Below, piece after piece: positions 11,881 through 22,529 of a stretch of DNA of 64,000 nt. Position numbers and translations under genes: made by a program. The stretch comes from Bedellia somnulentella (taxonomy: Eukaryota > Arthropoda > Insecta > Lepidoptera > Bedelliidae): the NCBI GenBank assembly GCA_963576735.1, contig OY755187.1, positions 13,702,001-13,766,000 of the forward strand, given 5' to 3'. The notes beneath the pieces were generated by a model. The model was given only the letters and a program-made list of their open reading frames with translations, did no database searches and was not told where the DNA came from. Positions within the stretch are counted from its first letter, which is position 1. Each line of letters opens with the position of its first letter.

Positions 11881-12033
11881 ATTGAATTACAGCTCGGGAT
11901 TCACACTTGTCCAGCAACTTACCAATAGGACTATTGTAAGATGAAGATTATAAGACCATGTAGCAAAATGGCCAGTGAAGAGTATTCAGTTAATTGATAT
12001 TTATAACACTTACCTTAAGCCGCTCATTACTTA

Positions 12034-12300
12034 GGGGAGGATGGGGAATTGCGGACGCTGAAGGGAAATAACGCACAACATTCGTACTATTAGTAATAAT
12101 CGGTCTATCCTTATTAATTATTAATCTTTAGTTATACATCTACAAAAACAATTATACTTATTAAACGAGATCAATCAACAAATAGAATATTTTTAGCAAA
12201 AACAAAATCTTGTATGTCCGTAATTACCCGTAGCGCTCGGGGTAAACTCGGACTGACCCTGGGTTAATTACGGACAGCATGGGGTATTTACGGACTAGGT
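12034..12300. repeat. Left subterminal repeat block of the pogo-like element
   Basis: Short units of the form GGG(G)(T)AATTxCGGAC recur in both orientations: near 12048 (ggggaattgcggac), 12217 (inverted, gtccgtaattaccc), 12240, 12263 and 12280. Matching units lie on the other side of the transposase, near 13814, 13828 and 13850. Clustered motifs at both ends of one element look like transposase-binding sites. I could not place exact TIR boundaries or a TA duplication. Confidence 0.5.
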
Positions 12301-12305
12301 CCACA

Positions 12306-13795
12306 TCATAGACAAAATTCACAAGTAAAGCCTTTAGAAGAACTTCCTGCAGTGCAGTTCTCATGAGCCCACTTGTTACACTTTAAACACATAATCCAGT
12401 CTTCGGCGGGTGGATCACTGTACTTTTCCTGACAATAAATGCAAAAGTAATCAACATTTCCTTCATTTTCAAAATTATTCAGATTTTTTAAACGCTTTGA
12501 TCGTTTTCCTGTAGAAAGTTTTGACTTTTTTAGCTTATTAGATGTAGTTTTATTTTCTTTTTCTTGAGCTTTTCTTTTCTTGTCTAATTTCTTTGGTTCC
12601 TTTTCTTCTAGATTCTTTTTTTCCGGCGTGCTGGTAAAAATGATGGAATGCTTTTTGTTTACTGACCGTTTGCTGCGATGAATTTGTAAAGTTGGGACCT
12701 TTATTAAATCACTAAGCGGTACTGATGAAGATTGACTTGTTTGACTTGTCGTACTTTGGTTTATATCAGCTTCACTTATAGCATTATTCTCATTTATTTC
12801 GTCTTGATCAGGTACATTGGGAATGGATTCATCGATAACGTTTATGTTACTAGAGGGCTAAGACTCTTGTTGAGATCTTACTTCACTAGGAATGCTGTTA
12901 TTAGTTGCATCACTAATTTGAGATTCGCTATGAAACTCTCTTTCGCTGTTATGATCAGGACCCACATGGCTGGTATCACATGGAGTTTCTGGTATAATAA
13001 TATCACCGAAACTTTGGAAAGTGCCCATGAATTTATCTTGATCAACTGGGAAAATTCCAGCACTCTTGAAGCCATTTATAGCTTTATCAATAGACGAGCA
13101 TCGGTTAAAAGCTTTTGTGTAAAGACCAACAATATCAAATGCTGTAATTTTTGCTCCAGGATGGTTAACCATATAGGTTTTACATTCTCTGTTGTATGCT
13201 GTTTTTAGTGGTCCATGAAAGGTCAATTCTAATGGCTGCATTCTATGCGATGTATGTGGAGGCAATGTCAAACATGGGTAAAATTTTTACGACAAAACTC
13301 GTAAGCTTTCAGACTAATATGGCTCTCGTGGTTGTCTAGAACTAACAAAATGGGATTGTCAGCCGATGGTTGAATGTCTAGCCAAAAATTTGTAATACCA
13401 ATCCATTCCTGCCATACCAGTTTTATTGAAATTATGTTTTATGTTGTTTGCGGTGGCAAAATCAAAAGCTATCTTTCTCGGAGTAGGTATTGTTATCCCA
13501 AAGAAAGCCTTGCATGACTTTAAAATAAAATCAACCAGTTCGTTTTCTTGTATTTCGTTAAAAACAGATTTTTACCTCTCTTTGGTATTGTAGGAATACT
13601 GCCTTTTTTCACTTGATCAAACAAAGTTGCTCTGGGAAAACCATATTTTTCTTCCGCCTGGCGAAAAGTTATCTTCTGAGTTTTTATTTCTTGTACAGTA
13701 CAGCTTTTTGTAATGATTCGATGGTGTATGATTGTTCTGTTTTTCTTATATATTTCCGAGGCATCTAAAAATGAGCATTTATTGATTAATTTCAT
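12306..13795 (-). pseudogene. pogo-like transposase with C-terminal zinc finger
   Basis: The N-terminus (13795-13520) has a psq-type helix-turn-helix: KITFRQAEEKYGFPRATLF, then VKKGSIPTIPKRGK. A short WYYKFLARH (Tc5-type domain) piece follows, and then DNHESH near 13330. The middle, with the first catalytic Asp, is deleted. The DDE tail is well kept: TLPPHTSHRMQPLELTFHGP and INGFKSAGIFPVD. One in-frame TAG at 12858-12860 interrupts the frame. Beyond it, the same frame continues through a Lys/Ser-rich linker to a PHD-like finger (Cys pairs in FCIYC, MCLKC, ENC, CEFC) and stops at 12306. So there is one stop and one internal deletion. Confidence 0.82.
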
Positions 13796-13807
13796 AATAG
13801 TTTATCG

Positions 13808-13875
13808 AATTAGGGGTAATTGCAGACGTCCGTATTTACCCTGGAAGCCGTGTCCGCAATTATCCCAACTGGGTA
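13808..13875. repeat. Right subterminal repeat block of the pogo-like element
   Basis: Three units (ggggtaattgcagac, then gtccgtatttaccc and gtccgcaattatccc on the plus strand) mirror those at 12034-12300 and sit just upstream of the transposase start at 13795. Their placement brackets the gene and supports an element of about 1.85 kb. Confidence 0.5.
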
Positions 13876-14139
13876 TTTTTAAATCAAAGAGAAATTTGTA
13901 GGGTATGAAAACGTTCCATAAAAACAAACATTGGCAATTCAAACTCCATTGATAAAGCTATTCATAGAAAATATCACTTTTTACCATCACTTAGTATATA
14001 GACCTGTCCCTCGAATTAAAAAACACTAAAAATTAGATCAATATACACATTTTTTTAAAATTTTACCTACCTTTCAAACTGTGCGCAGCCGGCTGTCGTA
14101 AGTTTTTGCGTGGCACTAAAATAGCTAAAAGAAACGGCT

Positions 14140-14235
14140 TATTCCGATTATCCACCCTAAAAAATCCTCCCTAAGTCGGATATTCGGAAACGCATGTCCG
14201 ATTATCCACCCTGAACGGGGTGGATAATCGGAATT
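14140..14235. repeat. Cluster of ATTATCCACCC motifs with a near-perfect palindrome
   Basis: The motif CCGATTATCCACCC occurs near 14147 and 14194, and its inverse GGGTGGATAATCGG near 14218. A diverged unit (agtcggatattcgg) lies near 14173. The last two strong units form a palindrome at 14193-14233 with a 5-base loop. It resembles the subterminal block of the neighbouring pogo-like element in style but not in sequence, so it is probably the end of a different DNA transposon. Spacer 13876-14140 shows nothing else. Confidence 0.45.
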
Positions 14236-14279
14236 CATAATAAAATGTTTCTTCCGATTTTTTACCCCAAGTACAGTCA

Positions 14280-16061
14280 TTCAGTTTGTTTGAAAAAGTA
14301 AAGCCATTTCTCTGCCACTGAGTCAATTGACTTCCATTCTTCCGAATCAAGTTTAGCTTCAACAAAGCTCTTTAGATAGTTGTATTGTTCAAAGAGGTTA
14401 TCGCTGAAAGTCTCCATACCACTACTTTTTAAGTATAAAATAGTGTTTTCAATTTTTTCCCATTCTGGGATTTCAGATAACGTCATCCAATCGAACACTT
14501 TATATTTATCAAATGAAACAAACCACTTTTTCAGATAATTAGATGCTGTATCATAAAATTCTAATGCTTCCTCTTCAAATTTTGTAACTAGCGCTGATGT
14601 TTCCGGTGTTGGATTCTCGTTTTTTAGTTTATTTAATTGGATTTTGGTTTGCATGCCAATAAATTTGGCAGATTTCCTTTCTATCAGGGTTTTATGTGTT
14701 TCGTTTAGTAAATTTCTTATTTCTACGATCGACACTTTGTTTTTTTCAACAAGTTTTATATTTTTTTCAAATAAATTCAAGTTTAAATGCAAAAACAGGA
14801 AATAGACTTCACTGATTGGATTTTTAAAGAAATCGGAAATAATTTTAGGTGGCTATGCTTCAGAGTCAAAAAAATTTTTCAGTGGCATGCATAATTTGAG
14901 AATTCTTTCAACCGCAGGCTTCAGTGATAACCATCTTGTTCTAGAATGTGATAAAAGAGTTTGATGATTTATATCAATATACGAACAGAACTCTTTTAGT
15001 TTCTCTGTCCTAACAGTGTATATGGGTGGTTTTTTTTTCGTTGTACCCGTAAATATTTTACTATAAGTATAAAAAAATACATTATTACGCTATTACTTTA
15101 TTTTGTCATATCCATTAATAACTAATCTTTATATTTCACTTGAAGTATATACTGGAGTATTATTAATTATAGCTTAAATTAAATTATTTCATTTGAGGAC
15201 GATAACTTCGAAATCCACCGACAAGACTCCAGCAGCGGTTGATATAGTATTGTGCAGAATATGTGCTGGACATCCAATTCCTTCTATATGTTTTTTCAGG
15301 TCTTTTATTTTATAAAAAACATTGCATTGACCGCGTCTTTCAAGCCCTCCGAAGTTGGTATTAGTATTGTCTCCACAAAATGCGATTAGCTTATCGAGTG
15401 GAATCTGCAGTTGTCTTAAACTGTCGATACAATATTTCGAAATAGTTTCCGATGTTTCATTACTTAAGGAATCGAACTTCAATAGCTTCTGTTGGATACC
15501 ATCGTGTTCAGTAAAATATTGAACAAGTAGAGGAAACATCTTTACAGCTTTGTGATTGGATGCGTCGGTGCCTATTCCGTAATATGAAACTTGTGACAAT
15601 TTTTCTTGAACTTTCGACACCGAATGCGGAGCAAGTATATTTTTTACAATCGCTGTAGCCTTGGTTCTAGCTGTGGATTGTTTTGCTGCAATTTTAGAGT
15701 CGGAATATATCGTGGCATTAAGTTTTACGATACAGTCGAGAGTACTGAAAGATTGATGATGTTTAACAACTTTATAGGCTGTCGTAAGTTCCGCTGCCGC
15801 AATAAGAATTTCTGTTTGAGTATCTTCTTTAATCATAAATCCGGAGATAGGCCTTGATGTTGATACAGCAGCGAATCTTTTTTTGTGATTGGTTGTAACA
15901 AAATGGTGCTTTACGTCAGCCTTACCTCCATGAGTAATTGATATAAAACAATTACACGTAACACAAAAAGCTTCTTCATTTGTGCGTCCTTTCTTTATAA
16001 AACTCCACTCTTTTGTATAGTCGTCCGAAAAATGGCACTTCCTCTTTCTAGCCGCAGACAT
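14280..16061 (-). pseudogene. hAT-superfamily transposase (DUF4371-like), two blocks
   Basis: The likely start is the ATG at 16061 (MSAARKRKCHFSDDYTKEW). A BED/TTF-type zinc region with CVTCNCF and HHFVTTNHKKR follows. The catalytic N-part has YYGIGTDASNHKAVKMFPLL and IAFCGDNTNTNFGG near 15370-15540, then HILHNTISTA. The frame ends at 15189. After about 125 bp of AT-rich sequence, homology resumes at 15062 with SRTRWLSLKPAVERIL near 14920, and continues with a stop near 14850 to 14280 (EWKSIDSVAEKWLYFFK). hAT enzymes make 8-bp duplications; I could not locate this element's ends. The break at 15189-15062 could be an intron or an insertion. Confidence 0.75.
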
Positions 16062-16109
16062 TTTGTGGATACATATGTTTGTATCCACAAAATGTCTGCG
16101 GCTAGAAAG
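16044..16109. repeat. Perfect 29-bp inverted repeat over the transposase start codon
   Basis: The left arm (16044-16072) and right arm (16081-16109) are exact reverse complements separated by 8 bases. The left arm contains the first codons of the hAT transposase (M-S-A-A-R-K on the minus strand), so the right arm is an inverted copy of the gene start. The extra N-terminal residues that would extend the frame to 16115 are encoded by this copy, which is why I take 16061 as the start. The sequence 16120-16450 beyond it is GC-rich for this window and contains the palindrome TCCCGATATATCGGGA near 16390. Confidence 0.85.
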
Positions 16110-16879
16110 ACGCACTTATTAAAAGCCGCACTGAGCGTTTTAGAACAAAGTAATCACCTGTACGTCACCGGCTAATCAGAACGACTGACTGGACTGACTG
16201 GCTGGTACTGACTGCCGCGCCTCGCTCGCACGCGTCTTGCTTGCCCTCTCCCGCTACTACCCTTTGCCCGTCCCCCGCTTGCGCCTAGGCAATTGTGCGG
16301 TAGGTACACGCTTACACGCAAAAGTGTTATCGTGGCATTTTAAGCGTTCGTCGGGACGTCGGGACAGAGAGTTCAATAACGGTGACAGTCCCGATATATC
16401 GGGACGAATGGCAACCCTATGCTTGCTAGTCCGTATGCTATAACACAAACAATTTTTAGAAACGGTACCTCTGAGGGGTTGTTGACAAGGTATGACCACT
16501 AATTCTTTGAAATTAGGAGGTGACTTTTGTCCAGCTAGCGCGATTCAGTGTGCATCATTCACAGATTTGGTATCAGATCGATTTTTTCGAATCGAATACG
16601 TAACCTGACTTGCATCTTATCAAATTTCCAAAATGCTTTAGTTTTATTTTATTTAACTGTTATTAGTTTTTTTCTGTTTCACAACCAGAACCAGAGTATT
16701 TTGATGTAGTAATTATTTTTTTAAAATAGCTCTTACTTGAAAACTGCAATTGACTTGCAAAAATTTCAACTATAATTTAACCAATCAATGTGTGCTGACA
16801 AAACAATCACTTTGTTTTTTAATCATTGAAAATACTTATTACTAATAATAAATGTTGCAATATTTTTCTATATATATTA

Positions 16880-18000
16880 TTATTTTATTTTATTTTATTT
16901 GGAAGATTTACAGCGTATACATTAACTAAACAATAAAGTAAACAGTGCAATGCCAATTAAAAATCTCCACCTATAACAATAAAAGCTAGAAAACAACAAC
17001 TTACAGACTAAAAGAAAATTCAAATAACAGACTGAGAACAATAGAAATAACGGTAACAACACTAAAAACTAAATTAATTATTGCTAAATAAGAAAAATAT
17101 AAAAATAATTAACTTAAATGTTTTGAAAAAATGAATTGGTAAGTAATCGCTTAATTGCTGAAATGCTGGAGTTAAATATGTCGAAATCATTTTGATTTCA
17201 TTAAATTCCCTAGAAACTCGTATTATAAATGAATTCTGCCTGTAGTTGGTTCTGGCCTGAGGCACATGTAATAAAGACCGCTGACGTAATGCCATCGGAT
17301 TTGTACGCAGCTGTACCTTGGACAGTAACTCAGGACAATTAACCGAACCATTTGCTATCTTAGCCAAGTTACAGATATCTGAAATGTTACGTCTAACATC
17401 GAGTGGGACGAAATGATATTTTTTGCAACGCTCATAGTAGCCTGAAATCGATTGCTTACATTTAAAATCCAGATACCTTAGAAATCTCTTTTGAATGGCT
17501 TCTATTCTATTCTTATAAATCTGATACCGCGGGTTCCACACAGAGGAAGCGTACTCGAGATGACTTCGGACGTAGGCGCAGTATAATATTTTTATAGTTT
17601 TAATATCTTGGAAATCAGATGCAGTTCTCATTATAAATCCTAATGTTCTAGACGCTTTGTTCACTATACTGTTGATGTGATTATCAAATAAAAGATGGTT
17701 ATCGACAACAACGCCTAGATCTCTTATAAAGTTTACCTTGGTAAGGGTTCGACCATTTAATGTGTAATTAAACTGAATGAGTTCTCTCTTTCGGGAAAAT
17801 GACACACAGTAACATTTAGAAACATTCAGGTCAAGCTTATTTGTGAGACAATAATTTTGGAAACGATCTAAATCCGACTGTAGGTTGCGGGCGTCACTTA
17901 TACTTTTAATATATTTTAAAACTTTCATGTCGTCCGTCATATTCTTAGAATAAAGAGAAAAGTATTCAGTATTCAGTTTGTTTTTCTTTCTCACAGCCCA
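16880..18000 (-). pseudogene. LINE ORF2 3' end, Jockey/CR1-like, 5'-truncated
   Basis: The open frame 17994-17074 (about 306 codons) begins just at the RT active-site region: TDDMKVLKYIKS stands where FADD is expected. It carries the thumb and C-terminal part: NKLDLNVSKCYCVSFSR, IRDLGVVVDNHLLFDNHI and SHLEYASSVWNP, and lacks RNase H. The 3' UTR runs to an (AAATA)n tail at about 16880-16903, read on the minus strand. Truncation at about 18000, within RT, is typical of incomplete target-primed insertion. It resembles the LINE at 58688-59599 in domain order. Spacer 16450-16880 is AT-rich and unassigned. Confidence 0.85.
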
Positions 18001-18049
18001 TATATGTCCCCACCAAGGGGCTCGACCCTACCCCATATAGGGCGATTTG

Positions 18050-19080
18050 TAGTCTTGCGCATTATAGTTCGCGACCGGGAGCGCTCTTTTTAGTTCGCAA
18101 CTCTTCAACGAACTAGTTCGCTCTTTTAGTTCGTTAGTTCCTTACTATAGCGAGATCGCCTGGAGCGCTCGCATTGATGAACGATTTAATTAAAATAGGT
18201 AAAATAAATGAAAATAGCTGTTTGTAAATAATCAACTTATAATCTTTGGAATTTTCACTTGTACATATTAATTTATAATTATCTATTTACTAGTTATGGC
18301 ACGGAAAACCTGGTATCTTTTTATACTTACTTTAACATAAATTTAGAAATATTCTTATCATAAAAGACATAACAATCTTAGTTCAGTTTAATAGTAACGC
18401 CACGAAATAAAAAAAAAACAGAAAACCAAATTAAATCGTCTTAACAAAATAATACCTAAAATAGGATATATAAAAAAAAGAAAATTTTCTCAAGTGATAT
18501 CATTTGCCCGCTAGCCTATCAATAAATTTAATGTAATCAGTCTATCCAAATTCTCTTAATAACAAGTTAACTCTCACAGTGTTTACATATTATTATGCAA
18601 AAATATTAATTTAGAAACTTTGTTTGCCGATAACAGGGTTCTTCGTTCATTAAGGATTTGTCCCGTCGCTGAAAAAACGCGCTCGCAGGGTACCGATGTA
18701 GCTACTATACAAAATCTTTTTAAAACATATGCGTAAATACGAGGATATAAATAACGACGTTCATGCCACCACCTAAGCGGATCTTCTTTACGATTTAGGT
18801 ATTGTTCATTGAGGTATTTATCAAGTTCGCGTATACCAGCAGCGACTTGGTTATTAGGTCTTATAACCATATGTAGTTCCTCGTCATACTCGTCCCATAT
18901 ACTAGTTTTTCTATTTTCATTTCTGGAGTCGCTTGAAGCAGTAACAGGCACCTCAACATTTGGTACCTCTCTTTGAAGTAATTGCACTCTGCCAATTTTA
19001 TTTCTAAGTCCTTGTACTACTACATCAGCTGCTCTTTGGTTTTTGACGTTATTCTCAATTTCTATAAGTTGTTGAAAGTT
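18050..19080 (-). pseudogene. hAT transposase C-terminus with 3' flank
   Basis: The frame from about 19060 to 18583 ends with the hAT dimerisation signature IVATSVPCERVFSATGQILN followed by RRTLLSANKVSKLIFLHNN. Upstream sequence (NQRAADVVVQGLRNKIGRVQ) continues the same protein, but the catalytic core is missing. The 3' flank at 18060-18175 is rich in (T)AGTTCG units, likely subterminal repeats of this hAT. The Sola-like element begins 120 bp further upstream. Confidence 0.8.
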
Positions 19081-19202
19081 GTTACTTCAGCTATCGCGCA
19101 GGAAGTATTTGTAACAATTCAACTCTCAAAACTTTCACCCAGTTACCCCCGTAGGGGTCGGAAAAAGTAGCTATTATTTATGTTACTTTATTGTAAACAA
19201 GT

Positions 19203-21578
19203 GAGGCGTGTGCTCGAACAACGCTGTATGTAGCAATTTGCAGTTTGGAAAAAAATAAAAAAAACATTATAAATTTGCAACAATAATGTTTTATTGTTAA
19301 AATTTAACAAAATTATAATTATTAGGAACTTGAACATACAATATGAGTAATGAAACATTTAGGAACATAACAGTAATAATTTTAAACAACATTTTAAATT
19401 TTACTCAGTAGAACAATGCTGTATGGCACATGACATACAGCATTGTTCAAGTAAGCTCTGACAACAAAAGAAGCTTATAATCAGCTCTTCTAAAACTAAA
19501 AGTAGAAATTAAACATATATTAAGTACTAGCTAAATTAATATAGAACTCAGCACATTCTGGGCGAAGATATTGTGTCATATCAAGCAAATCTTTCTTTTT
19601 CTCTTTTGTTATAGGCAAGATGTCCTTATATAAAACAGGCAAAGATTCAGGAGGAACTTGCAAATTATTCAATGCCCTTTGTTTTTTAAATATGTCATGA
19701 CGAATCCACGGCCTTAGACTATTGTGACTTTCTCGCACATATACACCCATCGGATCATCCTTAGTCAGCTTAAGCCATGCCACTTGGGTAATTTTAAGGG
19801 TATTTTTTTGTAAGTTTGACTCTAGATGGGATAAATCTTTGAAATCGTTTTGTTGTAGCTCATTAATAAGAAACGGTTTATTGAGCCTTGCCTCTGCTAT
19901 GACATATTTCCAGTCCGTTGGCAAAAATACATCATGTCGAACTTTCTTTCTGCGTTCTATTAAAGCAAAATCCCTATCGCAGGGTAAGAATGAGTGCCCA
20001 GAACATAGAAACTTTTGATTCACCTCTGTAAAATATTGTTGTTTTACTAAATATGCATACAATGTCAATACACGCCAGTTGTTATTTTGACCAACACAAC
20101 GGTCTGACCAAACAATAAGTTTTCGCTCTTGGTTCTCTTCAAGTGGCTGAAAATTATCCAGGATATATTTTAAAATACATGAAGCAATCTCTGCAGATCC
20201 TCTTTTTGCAATCGTCTCATTCCACAAGTTCATTACTGAATACCGTTGGCCAACATTGTTTATGCCAAGGTTATAACACGACAACTGCCTCTGATAAAAC
20301 ACACTTGAATGTGTTAATGTTGGACAAAAAAGAACTTGTTGAAGATCAACACATATTGTGATAACATTAGGGTTATTGGCAGCCCTATCTGTGTCTAATG
20401 CAAGATGTTTATAAGCTTGATCACTCTTCATGTGGTGAATTAAGCTTTCTCTTTCCCATTTATCTCTTTCTTCTGTGGTACTGGCCGCTATCATTTTTAT
20501 GTATAATGAATCACAGTACTTACATGTATCAGATCTTGGTAAACCAAATCGCAAGCGTGGTGTTATCTCTCTAAATACTTGCAAATAAAGAGTTCTGTTT
20601 ATCTTATCAGCAAACTCTGGGTATTTTGTTTTGAACATGTTTACCATTTTATTAATATTAAGTTCAGCGGGGAGGTACTCACATTCCGTTTTGTGACGGC
20701 TATAGTGGCTCAGTTGCTTCGGAAGGCTTTCAATATGTTCCCGTATTTTACTCTTTAAACTATCAGGAGTACGATAAGGTCGATTGTCGTGTTTTCCACG
20801 TTGATCTTTGGGGACAATCACCCCATTCTTCATTTTCGTTTGCAGGGTCTGTAAACGCCGCTGTGTCTGGGAAAATGTATGTAGTAACGTTCTTTGGCAA
20901 ACTTCTTTGTTTTTAATAGCGTATGTGAACGTAGACAATCTTCTAGAGTTCGATTCTGTCTTACCCTTCTTCCTTCTTGTTGGTTCCTTAATAGTCATGC
21001 ACTGCATTAAAAAACATGACTGATCATCATAACTAAGTTTGTAATAATCGTTGTAATATTCCAACTTTTGCTCTAATGTCAGTGATGCACAACCTTCTTT
21101 TTTGCAGACATCTTTACAAATACGAGCCTAAAACAAAGATAAAATATGTAAACAAAGTTTACAAAAAGTTGTCATCAAAATCACAACAAACGTACAGCGT
21201 TGTTCTACTTACAGTTGATGGGGGTATTTTAGCAGGTACATGTACGCCACGTTTTGAAATATATTCCTCGCCATGATCTCGAGCCCTTTTTCTTTTGATA
21301 TCCTTCCACTCTTGCATGTTAATCTTGCGTTTTCTCACTCTATTCATCTTATTTTGCGACCCTTCCGTCAAAACAATACTCTGATCGCCCGCCATTTTTT
21401 TGACATACATCATTGTTCATCTGTACGCCAAATTTTGACAGCCGCTAACTTCAATCTCGTTATGAATGAAATAACTATGTTCACTGCAAACGGTGCCGGT
21501 ATTGCCATACAACATTGTTCCATCGTTAGGTAGATTTCGAAAATTTGTAACATACAGCGTTGTTCGAGCACACGCCTC
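19203..21578 (-). mobile_element. Complete Sola-like DNA transposon with perfect TIRs and TSD
   Basis: The two ends are exact 29-bp inverted repeats (19203-19231 and 21550-21578), starting GAGGCGTGTGCTCGAACAAC. AAGT flanks both sides (19199-19202 and 21579-21582) as a 4-bp target duplication. The element is 2,376 bp and holds one transposase gene with no obvious damage. Motifs like the inner TIR (GAACAACGCTGTATG) recur inside, near 19409, 19435, 21190 (within the intron) and 21505, and are candidate transposase-binding sites. A 4-bp TSD is the Sola hallmark; the superfamily call is otherwise inferred. Confidence 0.85.
19520..21395 (-). CDS. Sola-like (DUF7869-like) transposase, two exons, apparently intact
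   Basis: Exon 1 is 21395-21213: ATG at 21395 (MAGDQSIVLTEGSQNK), a basic segment, and an end at KIPPST. The intron 21212-21129 is 84 bp, GTAAGT...TTTTAG, phase 0. Exon 2 runs from 21128 (ARICKDVCKKEGCASLTLEQ) to a stop at 19520. The total is about 597 residues. Visible blocks in order are a basic N-terminus, RFGLPRSDTCKYCDS (Cys pair), ITICVDLQQVLF, YNLGINNVGQRYS, IVWSDRCVGQNNN, and FLCSGHSFLPCDRDFALIER. The conserved acidic residues in VDLQ, WSD and CDRD are candidate catalytic positions. It presumably binds the TIRs and cuts and pastes the element. An in-frame ATG at 21413 would add six residues. Confidence 0.8.
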
Positions 21579-21899
21579 AAGTGTATAAAAAGAATAAATA
21601 AAGAAACAATCGCACCATTCCCACGGACTGACTTCGCGCAGTGGCAATGATCGACCGGCTCACGGGTTAACACGTAAAATTAAAAAGTGCGCGAAAGCTG
21701 AAGAATTGAAAACGGGGTTGAACTTCTCGAGGTCGCTACTTCGGAAATACTGTCATACATGATATATTATGTCATACATAATAATACATGTATTGACGTG
21801 AAATAAAAACTATTGTAATATAAATTATATAAACTAAAGTTTCAAGTGCATTTGGCACAGATATTTTGATTTATTTGTGTTCTCCATTACGCTCTATTT

Positions 21900-22396
21900 A
21901 ATTCGGTATGCAAAGTTTTTTTTTGGTATTTATTAAATATTTTTATTCGATAGTAAACACGAAAATAAAAGACTAATTTGAATATTTTCCATTTAAAATG
22001 AGTAATTGTAAAGTTATGATTTTTTAAAGATTGTTCATCTTTTGTACTTTATGACGTCATCGATTGATAAAATCACGTAGCGACATGCAAATAAAGCGAA
22101 ATGTTTTATAAAAATGTTGCTGATTGCAAAACATAATACGAATTTGTGATGTCAAATGAAATTATTACGATATTATACTACACAAACCTATGATTTTCGA
22201 TATTTTACTAATAAACTGCAAAACCGTATGTCTTTGAAACAACATTGAAGGTCAAACACTGTTACAGTTTTTTGATAAAATAACAGTCATCTTAGCTTCA
22301 ATTGATATAATTTCAAGAAAATATTGTTTATAACCATAATATCTCGATATGGTTTTGTAATCAGCATCACTTAAGTAAAACTTTGCATACCGAATT
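21900..22396. mobile_element. MITE with 20-bp terminal inverted repeats
   Basis: The left end AATTCGGTATGCAAAGTTTT is matched exactly, inverted, by the right end at 22377-22396. The 497-bp interior is AT-rich and non-coding, with TGACGTCATCGATTGATAAA near 22050. TA flanks the left side, but the right duplication is not clear, so the superfamily is uncertain (Tc1/mariner or hAT-like). The segment 21583-21900 between the Sola-like element and this MITE is unassigned. Confidence 0.7.
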
Positions 22397-22529
22397 GAAC
22401 TATATACATAACAAACACAATAAAACAAATAAAAAAAAGTTATAAATTACAATATAACTACTTTATATTTCAATTAATAAACCAAATAATCATTTATAAA
22501 ATGTATTTACCTGTTATCAACGATTTTTA

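Noticed and set aside
12732..13208. Plus-strand 158-codon ORF with hydrophobic stretches
   Set aside because: Antisense to the well-supported pogo-like DDE frame; no independent motif.
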